Assembly: GCA_964593515.1 (NCBI GenBank)
Contig: CAZQJH010000035.1
Location: forward strand, 1-13,248
Length of the DNA stretch: 13,248 bases
Source: JAXJYR01 sp964593515
GTDB taxonomy: Bacteria; Bacillota_I; Bacilli_A; Erysipelotrichales; Erysipelotrichaceae
Reading direction: 5' to 3'
Shown: piece by piece, positions 7,639-13,248 of the stretch
Layout of the letters: each line of letters opens with the position of its first letter
Numbering within the stretch: position 1 is the first letter of the stretch
Made by a program: the position numbers and the translations under genes
Notes under the pieces: model-generated
Told to the model about the DNA's origin: nothing
The model's input: only the letters and a program-made list of their open reading frames with translations
Databases searched by the model: none

Positions 7639-7882
7639 CAGCGTCATAATCTCCACAAACAATAATTTTCTCATTGCGTATTTTAGCTAAATTAATTCGT
7701 TCAACAACTTCTTTAATTCCTTTAGCTAAAGTTATATCTTTAAAACAATCATTAAGTAATAAATCATCACATTCATCATCACTTAAGTTTTTACTAGCTA
7801 AAACCATCGAACTAAGCTTTGATAAATGATACTTATTTTGATAATATACATAATTACTTGTATCTAAATAATTAATTTCCAT
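7639..7882 (-). CDS. recJ: RecJ exonuclease, exon 1 (N-terminus)
   Basis: Encodes the first 81 residues plus the first base of codon 82. It starts at an ATG with GGTGGTGA (7887-7894) as ribosome-binding site and a strong promoter immediately upstream. Residues 73-81 (IIVCGDYDA) are the start of RecJ motif I, whose aspartates bind the catalytic metals. Without splicing, translation runs into the intron, adds GAKRF and stops at 7622, giving an inactive 86-residue peptide. The last 13 exon bases are IBS2 plus IBS1 of the intron. The intron thus targets the DNA encoding the most conserved RecJ motif. Exon 1 and exon 2 give one continuous frame after splicing. Confidence 0.9.
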
Positions 7883-7901
7883 TTAATCACCACCGCTAAA
7901 T

Positions 7902-7930
7902 ATTATAGTAAAACATTGGCGAAATAACAA
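7902..7930 (-). promoter_or_regulatory. Sigma-A promoter of the recJ-apt-rel-GNAT unit
   Basis: TTGTTA (7925-7930), a 17-nt spacer and a perfect TATAAT (7902-7907) on the minus strand, right after the upstream terminator. Transcription would start near 7895, leaving a leader of about a dozen nt before the recJ ATG, so the ribosome-binding site lies almost at the mRNA 5' end. Confidence 0.75.
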
Positions 7931-7964
7931 TTAAAAAGTGATAATCAAGACTGATTATCACTTT
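7931..7964 (-). terminator. Rho-independent terminator after the ezrA-nifZ-thiI unit
   Basis: Perfect 13-bp inverted repeat AAAGTGATAATCA (7935-7947) and TGATTATCACTTT (7952-7964) with a four-nt AGAC loop. The minus strand then continues in T to 7933. It sits six nt past the stop codon of the small ORF and separates that unit from the recJ promoter. Confidence 0.85.
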
Positions 7965-7969
7965 ATAAA

Positions 7970-8137
7970 CTATTTTAATTGGTTTAAGGTCGAATCATTT
8001 TGAATCCAAGCATTAAGTTCTTCTTTATCATAACATGAATTCAAATAAGCATCATTCAAAAACCATTCATTAGCAACTTCTACTTGCTTTGCATTTTGCT
8101 TTTTATTCTTATCAAAGTGCATTACTTTTCTTTTCAT
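7970..8137 (-). CDS. Small hypothetical protein (55 residues)
   Basis: I do not recognise this protein. It starts MKRKVMHFDKNKKQN, with a basic N-terminus, followed by a more acidic part (EWFLNDAYLNSCYDKEELNAW) with several aromatic residues. No signal peptide or membrane segment is visible. It is a plausible real gene: AGAGGTGA lies 4 nt before the ATG, it is 43 nt after thiI on the same strand, and a strong terminator follows its stop directly. Its ribosome-binding site is partly inside a hairpin. It may be a soluble small protein tied to the thiI operon or simply lineage-specific; no function can be assigned. Confidence 0.65.
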   Translation of the reverse strand: MKRKVMHFDKNKKQNAKQVEVANEWFLNDAYLNSCYDKEELNAWIQNDSTLNQLK

Positions 8138-8143
8138 ATTCAC

Positions 8144-8165
8144 CTCTACATTAGTATATGTAGAG
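8144..8165 (-). promoter_or_regulatory. Hairpin overlapping the small ORF's ribosome-binding site
   Basis: Perfect 8-bp inverted repeat CTCTACAT/ATGTAGAG (8144-8151 and 8158-8165) with a six-nt loop. In the minus-strand mRNA the 3' arm contains AGAG, the first half of the AGAGGTGA ribosome-binding site. It may dampen translation of the 55-residue ORF or mark a weak pause after thiI. Confidence 0.5.
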
Positions 8166-8180
8166 TTTAAAAAGTTGATA

Positions 8181-9398
8181 CTAGAATAAATCAGCTTCGT
8201 TTTCTTCTAAAACTTTTTGTGGATAAATATTAAAACTTTCCGTTTTCTCAACACATTCATCAATATATTTTTCAAAATCAAAACGTTTTTCTAATTTTTC
8301 GGCACGATGTAATGTAGGTTTAGTTACTGGATTTTTAGGTGTAAAAATAGTACAACAATCTTCAAATGGTTGAATACTTGTTTCATAAGTACCAATTTTA
8401 CGTGAAATATCAATAATTTCTACTTTATCCATACAAGCTAAAGGACGAATTACTGGTAAGTTACATACAGCATTAATTGTTTGCATACTTTCTAAAGTTT
8501 GGGAAGCTACTTGACCAATACTTTCACCATTTACGATTGCTAAACAATCTTGTTTTTCGCAAATTCTTTGCGCAATACGATACATCATACGACGCATTAA
8601 AGTAATCGCATAACTTTCATCACAATTCTCATAAATAGCTAATTGTAAGTCAGTAAATGGAACAATATGCATACGAATATGTCCTTGATATCCAGAAACA
8701 ATACGAGCTAATTCTAATACTTTATCTTGAGCAGCTTGTGAAGTATAAGGTGGAGATGCATAATGAATACATTCAATAGCAATTCCACGTTTCATTGCCA
8801 TATAACAAGCTACTGGTGAATCAATACCTCCTGAAAGCATAACAAGAGCTTTACCACCAACACCAACTGGATATCCTCCATTACCTTGAACACGACCTTC
8901 CATCATATATGTCGCTTCACGATGAATTTCGATTTGAATCTTTAATTCTGGATTTTTCACATCAACTTTAATATCCATATTTTGTAAGATTACTGTAGCA
9001 ACCGCACGATTAATTTCATCTGAAATCATTGGGAACATTTTATCACTACGACGAGTATCAATTTTAAATGTTTTCGCATTACTTTGTTGGGCTAAACGAA
9101 GCGCATAATCCTTAATAACCTCGATATCACTATCCATTTTTAAAGCATATGAGAAAGATGAAATCCCAAAAACTTTAGCTAAAGCTTCCCCAACCTTTTC
9201 ATGATCTTCCCCATTTAACATAATATACATACGATCATGGGTTTTTTCATAAGATAATTTATCAAATGCTCTTAAAGCATTTTTAACATTGTGTAATAAT
9301 TTTTTAATAAAATCTTTACGATTTTTTCCTTTAGTTGATAATTCACCATATCTTACTAAGATATGATCATAAACTAATTTATCTTGTTTTAAAGTCAT
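8181..9398 (-). CDS. thiI: tRNA 4-thiouridine synthetase ThiI (rhodanese-less form)
   Basis: Adenylates tRNA U8 and replaces its oxygen with sulfur delivered by a cysteine desulfurase, giving 4-thiouridine, a near-UV sensor. The 405-residue protein has an N-terminal ferredoxin-like region, a THUMP domain (~60-167) and a PP-loop ATP pyrophosphatase domain with SGGIDSPVA at ~189-197 and NGESIGQVASQT near 290-301. A Cys pair occurs in EDCCTIF (~346-352). The C-terminal rhodanese domain of the enterobacterial enzyme is absent, as in B. subtilis, so sulfur should come straight from the adjacent NifZ. The ATG at 9398 is six nt from AGGAGG; the ATG one codon earlier (9401) is too close. The start lies inside the end of the desulfurase gene (20-nt overlap), suggesting translational coupling. 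Confidence 0.94.
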   Translation of the reverse strand: MTLKQDKLVYDHILVRYGELSTKGKNRKDFIKKLLHNVKNALRAFDKLSYEKTHDRMYIMLNGEDHEKVGEALAKVFGISSFSYALKMDSDIEVIKDYALRLAQQSNAKTFKIDTRRSDKMFPMISDEINRAVATVILQNMDIKVDVKNPELKIQIEIHREATYMMEGRVQGNGGYPVGVGGKALVMLSGGIDSPVACYMAMKRGIAIECIHYASPPYTSQAAQDKVLELARIVSGYQGHIRMHIVPFTDLQLAIYENCDESYAITLMRRMMYRIAQRICEKQDCLAIVNGESIGQVASQTLESMQTINAVCNLPVIRPLACMDKVEIIDISRKIGTYETSIQPFEDCCTIFTPKNPVTKPTLHRAEKLEKRFDFEKYIDECVEKTESFNIYPQKVLEENEADLF

Positions 9399-10509
9399 CA
9401 TGGACCTCCTTTAATGTTGATATAAATTGTTTAACTTCATCCATCGTTGTCTGATGAGATAATGAAATACGAATTGAATGAGTTGCAATCAACTCACTTT
9501 TATTCATTGATAATAAGACATGTGAAACAGCTTTACTATGAGAAGCACATGTAGATATAGCTGATACACATATTCCTTTAGCATCTAAGGCATTAAGCAT
9601 TACTTCACTACCTATTTTTAAATCCGCAATATTTAAAATAAATGGTGAACCATCAATCGGTGAATTAATAACAAAATCATCCATTTGACTAATTTCATCA
9701 CGTAAATATTGATTTAATTTAGAAACATGATTAAATGCTTCCTTTTGTCTTTCTAAAGCTAAACGTAAAGTTTTAGCTAAGACAATACAACTAGGTGAAT
9801 TAGTCGTACCACCTCTATATCCTTGTTCTTGTTGACCAGCACTAATTAAAGATAATAATTTAATATTACGTTTTTTAATTAAGAAACCACTACCTTTTAA
9901 TCCATAAATTTTATGAGCAGAAAAACTAGCTAAATCAATATTATGTAAATCAATATCAATTTTACCTAGAGCTTGAACACAATCCACATGGAAAACTGCT
10001 CGTGAATTTTGATGAACATAATCAGCACATTCATTAACTGGTTGAATACTACCAACTTCATTATTTACTAACATCATTGATACTAAAATTGTATCTTTAC
10101 GTAATGCTTGTTTTAAATCATCAATTGATACACATCCATTTTCATCTACTTGTAAATAAGTAACTTCAAAGCCAAACTCATCCGATAATTGTTGAAGCGA
10201 TGAAGCAACACTTGAATGTTCAATACAAGTAGAAATAATATGTTTACCACGATTCATATTAGCTAACGCAAATGCTTTCGTCGCATAATTATTAGCTTCA
10301 CTAGCACATGAAGTAAAAATAACTTCATCACTATTTACTTTTAATAAATTCGCAATTTGGCTACGTGATTGTTCAACTAACTTATTAGCTTCTCTTCCTA
10401 AAGTATGTAAAGAGTCAGCATTGGCAAAATAAGTATTTAAAACCTTCGTATACGTAGCTAACACCTCTTGATCAAGAGGTGTTGTTGAAGCATAATCTAA
10501 ATAAATCAT
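9379..10509 (-). CDS. nifZ: Cysteine desulfurase, NifS/IscS family, NifZ-like partner of ThiI
   Basis: A PLP enzyme that takes sulfur from L-cysteine as a persulfide. In the 376-residue protein starting MIYLDYASTTPL: His98 in IEHSS stacks on PLP, Asp176 and Gln179 are in FHVDCVQALG, the PLP lysine is Lys200 in SAHKIYG, Arg232 is in YRGGTTN, and the catalytic Cys321 is in STCASH. Group II NifS-like enzymes have this short active loop. The start at 10509 leaves one base after the ezrA stop (TAA-G-ATG) and has GGAG ten nt upstream inside ezrA; a longer frame from 10593 would overlap ezrA and add 28 residues unlike the family. The gene overlaps thiI by 20 nt. The order ezrA-nifZ-thiI matches B. 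subtilis, so its likely job is tRNA thiolation rather than general Fe-S cluster assembly; that is inference from context. Confidence 0.92.
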   Translation of the reverse strand: MIYLDYASTTPLDQEVLATYTKVLNTYFANADSLHTLGREANKLVEQSRSQIANLLKVNSDEVIFTSCASEANNYATKAFALANMNRGKHIISTCIEHSSVASSLQQLSDEFGFEVTYLQVDENGCVSIDDLKQALRKDTILVSMMLVNNEVGSIQPVNECADYVHQNSRAVFHVDCVQALGKIDIDLHNIDLASFSAHKIYGLKGSGFLIKKRNIKLLSLISAGQQEQGYRGGTTNSPSCIVLAKTLRLALERQKEAFNHVSKLNQYLRDEISQMDDFVINSPIDGSPFILNIADLKIGSEVMLNALDAKGICVSAISTCASHSKAVSHVLLSMNKSELIATHSIRISLSHQTTMDEVKQFISTLKEVHDDFKTR

Positions 10510-10510
10510 C

Positions 10511-12268
10511 TTATAAATTCTCCAATTTGAAAGCCACATTATTAGCCAATATTTTTTGATAAGCTCCCGGATGCATTTTCTCAATACATGCAATACAAAT
10601 CTTTAATGCTTTAGTATATTGTCCATTACGGAAACATAAATCAGCACGAGTTAATTCACTATCAATATCAGGATAACTAGAACGATAACGATTACCAAAG
10701 ACAATAGTTTTCTCAACTAATACAGCAATTCCAACTAAGTTATTAACGTTATTAAATAATGAATAAATAAAATCAATTGCTTTATCTAAACTTTCATTTA
10801 AACGTTTAACATCTAATGGTGAATTATCAAGAATAACTTTAATATCTTTAATCATTAACTCACCTTGATATAAATCCGCTTCATATTTAGCTGAAACACT
10901 TGGTAAACGATGTTTTTGAATTTTAACACGACTTTCATTTAAAGCAATTTGTAATTTTACTAATTGTTTTTTAGCTCTTTCTTCATCACTACAAGCTGTA
11001 TTTAATTTTTCTTGCATTTCAATAACTTCTTGATAATACATCGAAACACTTTGTGATAATTCTTTATAAGCAACAACAATTTGGGTATAAGGTAAATTGT
11101 TATCTTGAATAACTTTTTCTAATTTACGTTTTAAATCATTTAATTTACCTAATTTAACTTTAGAATCATCTAAACGACTAGCCCAATTTTCAAAACCAAA
11201 ACGTTCATAAACTCGATTATATAATTGTTCAATCGCATCCATATCACGGTTTAAATTATCAATTTCGATAAATAATTTTTCGATATTTTGGTTAACTTCA
11301 TCAAAAGCTTCATTTTCACTATTGATTTGTTTTTGTAATTGAACAATACGTTTTTCGCAATCATTTAAATCTTCATCAATATTTTCGACGATACCATTAC
11401 GTAATGAATTTAAGAATTCTTTAATTCGTTCTGAAATAAATTCTGAATTTTGTGGAACTTTTAAATGATCTAAATTAATTCCTTTACTCTTACATTGAGC
11501 ATATTCATAACCAACTTCATCTAATAATTTAGGTAATGTAACTTTCGTTTTATCATATAAACCAGGTAAAATTTCAATTAATAATTGTAATTTTTCAATA
11601 TCATTACGAATTTCTAATTGTTGTTTACTAGCTTTATTGAATTCTGAAGCAAACATATAATCTTCAAAAACGGAAAATTTTTGTTCAATATTTGAAACAC
11701 AACTATCAATATATTCCATTGAAGAAGAAATAGCATTTTGATTATTCGCAATTTCACCTTTAACTTCACGGAATAAATCTTTTAATTCATTAATTGAAAC
11801 TCTTTGTTCCTTTTCACGTTCTAAAATAGCATCTAAATTTTTATTTAGGTTGTTGATATTAGCTTCTAAAAGAGATAAATCTTCATCTAAGTTTTTTAAA
11901 CGTTTAAGCGCATTTCCAACTTTATGTGAGTAAATACAATCATCAATAGTAGCTAATTCTAATGATACTTTTTTTAATGAATCACTATATTCATCATAAC
12001 GATTACTATTATCTTCAACTGATTCAACCATATTAGAATTAACTTTTGCTAAAGCTTGGGCTTTAGAAATTTTAAAAGCTAACGGGATATTTTTCATCTC
12101 ATGATAACGTGTCTCATATTCAGCTAAAATACGTTTTGCTTTCTTTTTACGAAAGCTTCCCCATACCATGATAAAAATTAATAAAACAATAATGGCTACT
12201 GTAATATAAATCAATTGTTCAATTGTAACATATTGAGTTATCGTAGCTAAAATCTCTTCAATATTCAT
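10511..12268 (-). CDS. ezrA: Septation ring formation regulator EzrA
   Basis: A membrane-anchored regulator of FtsZ ring formation in Firmicutes; it restrains Z rings away from midcell and helps place cell-wall synthesis. The 585-residue protein is close to the usual ~560. It has one N-terminal membrane segment (~17-38, YITVAIIVLLIFIMVW), a basic stop (FRKKKAKR), then a long run of acidic, Glu/Lys/Leu-rich spectrin-like coiled coils to the end, consistent with the N-out, C-in topology known for EzrA. The ATG at 12268 is preferred; a GTG four codons earlier (12280) overlaps the AGGAG ribosome-binding site (12282-12286). The spacing of 13 nt from AGGAG is long, so translation may be modest. It is the first gene of the ezrA-nifZ-thiI unit. 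Confidence 0.9.
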   Translation of the reverse strand: MNIEEILATITQYVTIEQLIYITVAIIVLLIFIMVWGSFRKKKAKRILAEYETRYHEMKNIPLAFKISKAQALAKVNSNMVESVEDNSNRYDEYSDSLKKVSLELATIDDCIYSHKVGNALKRLKNLDEDLSLLEANINNLNKNLDAILEREKEQRVSINELKDLFREVKGEIANNQNAISSSMEYIDSCVSNIEQKFSVFEDYMFASEFNKASKQQLEIRNDIEKLQLLIEILPGLYDKTKVTLPKLLDEVGYEYAQCKSKGINLDHLKVPQNSEFISERIKEFLNSLRNGIVENIDEDLNDCEKRIVQLQKQINSENEAFDEVNQNIEKLFIEIDNLNRDMDAIEQLYNRVYERFGFENWASRLDDSKVKLGKLNDLKRKLEKVIQDNNLPYTQIVVAYKELSQSVSMYYQEVIEMQEKLNTACSDEERAKKQLVKLQIALNESRVKIQKHRLPSVSAKYEADLYQGELMIKDIKVILDNSPLDVKRLNESLDKAIDFIYSLFNNVNNLVGIAVLVEKTIVFGNRYRSSYPDIDSELTRADLCFRNGQYTKALKICIACIEKMHPGAYQKILANNVAFKLENL

Positions 12269-12296
12269 AAAAAAAATCACACTCCTAATTATTATT

Positions 12297-12305
12297 ATTT
12301 TATCA
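12297..12305 (-). promoter_or_regulatory. Possible extended -10 promoter of ezrA
   Basis: Minus-strand TGA followed by TAAAAT (12297-12302, 5 of 6 to consensus) forms an extended -10 element about 30 nt before the ezrA ATG, with no clear -35. The strong rpsD terminator just upstream means ezrA needs its own promoter. Confidence 0.45.
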
Positions 12306-12356
12306 CATATTAAGTCTAAACGCTATATGAAAGTAAATTAAGAAAGGAAAAAAAGC

Positions 12357-12382
12357 AAAAAAAAGAGTCCAATTGGACTCTT
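12357..12382 (-). terminator. Rho-independent terminator of rpsD
   Basis: AAGAGTCC (12363-12370) and GGACTCTT (12375-12382) form an 8-bp stem with an AATT loop, followed on the minus strand by T through 12357 and a second T-rich stretch after GC. It starts nine nt past the rpsD stop codon, making rpsD monocistronic. Confidence 0.92.
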
Positions 12383-12391
12383 AATTTAAAA

Positions 12392-12994
12392 CTATCTGTT
12401 GTAGAATTCTACTACTAATAATTCGTTGATTTCTTGGTTTAATTCGCTTCTTTCAGGTAAACGTAAGTAAGTACCTTTTTTAGCTTCTTTATCAACGTCT
12501 ACGAATGCTTTTAAAGTTACGTTAGCTTCTAAAGCTTCGTTGATAGCTTTCATGTTTTTAGATTTTTCTTTAACTTCAATAACAGTTCCAGGTTTTACAT
12601 TGAAACTTGGAATATCAACTTTTTTACCGTTTACTAAAATGTGTCCGTGGTTTACTAATTGACGAGCAGCACGACGTGTAGCTGCGAATCCCATACGGTA
12701 AACAACGTTGTCTAAACGAGATTCTAATAAACATAAGAAGTTTGTACCAGTTACACCAGCCATTTTTCCAGCTTTGTGGAATAAGTTAGCGAATTGGCGT
12801 TCGTTTAATCCGTACATAAAACGGATTTTTTGTTTTTCGTTTAATTGAAGTCCGTAGTTAGTTAATTTAACACGTTTAGTAGGTCCGTGTTGACCAGGTG
12901 CATAAGCACGTCTTTGTAATTCTTCACCTGTTTCTAATACTGAAAATCCTAAACGACGTGATCTCTTCCAAACAGGTCCAGTAATTCTTGCCAT
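12392..12994 (-). CDS. rpsD: 30S ribosomal protein S4
   Basis: Primary 16S rRNA-binding protein that starts assembly of the 30S body and helps decoding accuracy. At 200 residues it is the standard bacterial length. It opens MARITGPVWKRSRRLG; residues ~30-45 carry the YAPGQHG motif; the S4 RNA-binding domain is at ~92-155 (SRLDNVVYRMGFA, HGHILVNGKKVDIPS). The N-terminal zinc-binding cysteines are absent (only Cys88 is present), so this is the zinc-free paralog type. AAGGAGG (13003-13009) lies 8 nt upstream of the ATG. The gene stands alone between its own promoter and terminator, as in Bacillus, where S4 represses its own mRNA through the leader. Codon use is more biased toward highly expressed forms than in the neighbours. 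Confidence 0.98.
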   Translation of the reverse strand: MARITGPVWKRSRRLGFSVLETGEELQRRAYAPGQHGPTKRVKLTNYGLQLNEKQKIRFMYGLNERQFANLFHKAGKMAGVTGTNFLCLLESRLDNVVYRMGFAATRRAARQLVNHGHILVNGKKVDIPSFNVKPGTVIEVKEKSKNMKAINEALEANVTLKAFVDVDKEAKKGTYLRLPERSELNQEINELLVVEFYNR

Positions 12995-13168
12995 TTTAAA
13001 GTCCTCCTTATTGTTTTAATGGCGATAAAACAATAACAGTACAAATCATTTTATTGAGGTGTTCATACTCACAATCCGTTCGCAAATTTTGCAGCTAAGT
13101 TACTTGGATCCCATATACATGTTATGAACGCTATTCGATAAAACTTTGCATGCTGCTATTTTTTATGC
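12995..13168 (-). promoter_or_regulatory. rpsD 5' leader, probable S4 autoregulatory region
   Basis: About 170 nt of untranslated leader between the predicted start of transcription and the rpsD ATG. It can form a long-range stem GTTCATA/TATGAAC (13123-13129 with 13061-13067) enclosing a possible ATCC/GGAT pairing, and ends in a hairpin next to the ribosome-binding site. Firmicutes S4 is known to bind its own leader; that this leader does the same is inference from length and structure, since I cannot align it to a model. Confidence 0.55.
13008..13036 (-). promoter_or_regulatory. Hairpin abutting the rpsD ribosome-binding site
   Basis: Perfect 11-bp inverted repeat TTATTGTTTTA/TAAAACAATAA (13008-13018 and 13026-13036) with a seven-nt loop. 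Its 3' arm in the mRNA supplies the two A of AAGGAGG, so the hairpin touches but does not cover the GGAGG core. No T-run follows, so it is not a terminator. It could control ribosome access. Confidence 0.6.
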
Positions 13169-13174
13169 TTTAAC

Positions 13175-13203
13175 ATTCTACCATTTACCAATATTGTTGT
13201 CAA
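13175..13203 (-). promoter_or_regulatory. Sigma-A promoter of rpsD
   Basis: Perfect TTGACA (13198-13203), a 17-nt spacer and TAGAAT (13175-13180, 5 of 6). It is the best promoter in the window. The A/T-rich tracts just upstream (13204-13240) could act as an UP element, fitting a highly expressed ribosomal gene. Confidence 0.85.
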
Positions 13204-13248
13204 TTATTTTTTTATATATTTTGCTTTTTTTCGATTATTATCGTATTT

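Noticed and set aside
5633..7882. recJ as a frameshifted or IS-disrupted pseudogene
   Set aside because: The interrupting segment has precise group II ribozyme anatomy, no transposase and no terminal repeats, and its removal restores the frame and the catalytic motif exactly.
1..13248. CRISPR arrays, tRNA or rRNA genes, phage or IS elements
   Set aside because: No spaced direct repeats, tRNA cloverleaf sequences, transposase motifs or terminal inverted repeats were seen on reading; the only mobile element supported is the group II intron.
13204..13248. A terminator or gene end upstream of rpsD
   Set aside because: Only A/T-rich tracts and a weak four-bp palindrome are visible; nothing can be called.

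Overview
The window looks like chromosomal DNA of a low-GC, cell-walled member of the Bacillota. AT-rich codons dominate, Shine-Dalgarno sites are strong, and EzrA (a Firmicutes division protein) is present. TGA is used as a stop (for example recJ), so this is not a code-4 mollicute. The secreted mucin-binding-type protein at the left edge hints at a gut resident, possibly Erysipelotrichia-like; that placement is inference. Every supported gene lies on the minus strand, so the transcription order runs from high to low coordinates.

Layout in transcription order. (1) rpsD (ribosomal protein S4) stands alone between a consensus promoter, a leader of about 170 nt with a hairpin abutting its Shine-Dalgarno site, and a strong terminator. 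(2) ezrA, a NifZ-type cysteine desulfurase, thiI and a 55-residue unknown ORF are packed tightly and end at a terminator. This unit joins cell division with 4-thiouridine tRNA modification. (3) A good promoter starts recJ, apt, rel and a GNAT acetyltransferase, ending at another terminator. recJ-apt-rel is a familiar Firmicutes arrangement joining DNA repair, purine salvage and (p)ppGpp control. (4) A separate promoter drives a large secreted protein, cut by the window edge, with a mucin/carbohydrate-binding module and a transglutaminase-like Cys-His-Asp domain.

The main discovery is in recJ. The gene is split inside its catalytic GDYDADG motif by a 639-nt element (7000-7638) that carries the expected hallmarks of a group II intron in the sense orientation: a GTGCG 5' end, a 34-nt domain V with GAAA tetraloop, a domain VI with a bulged branch A eight nt from the 3' end, an 11-nt GAAA-tetraloop receptor, and EBS1 and EBS2 sequences perfectly complementary to the 13 exon bases before the 5' splice site. 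It encodes no protein; domain IV is only a small hairpin. Excision restores recJ exactly in frame, rebuilding the active-site Asp82 codon across the junction. The gene therefore looks like an intron-dependent recJ that probably relies on a maturase supplied from elsewhere, not a dead pseudogene.
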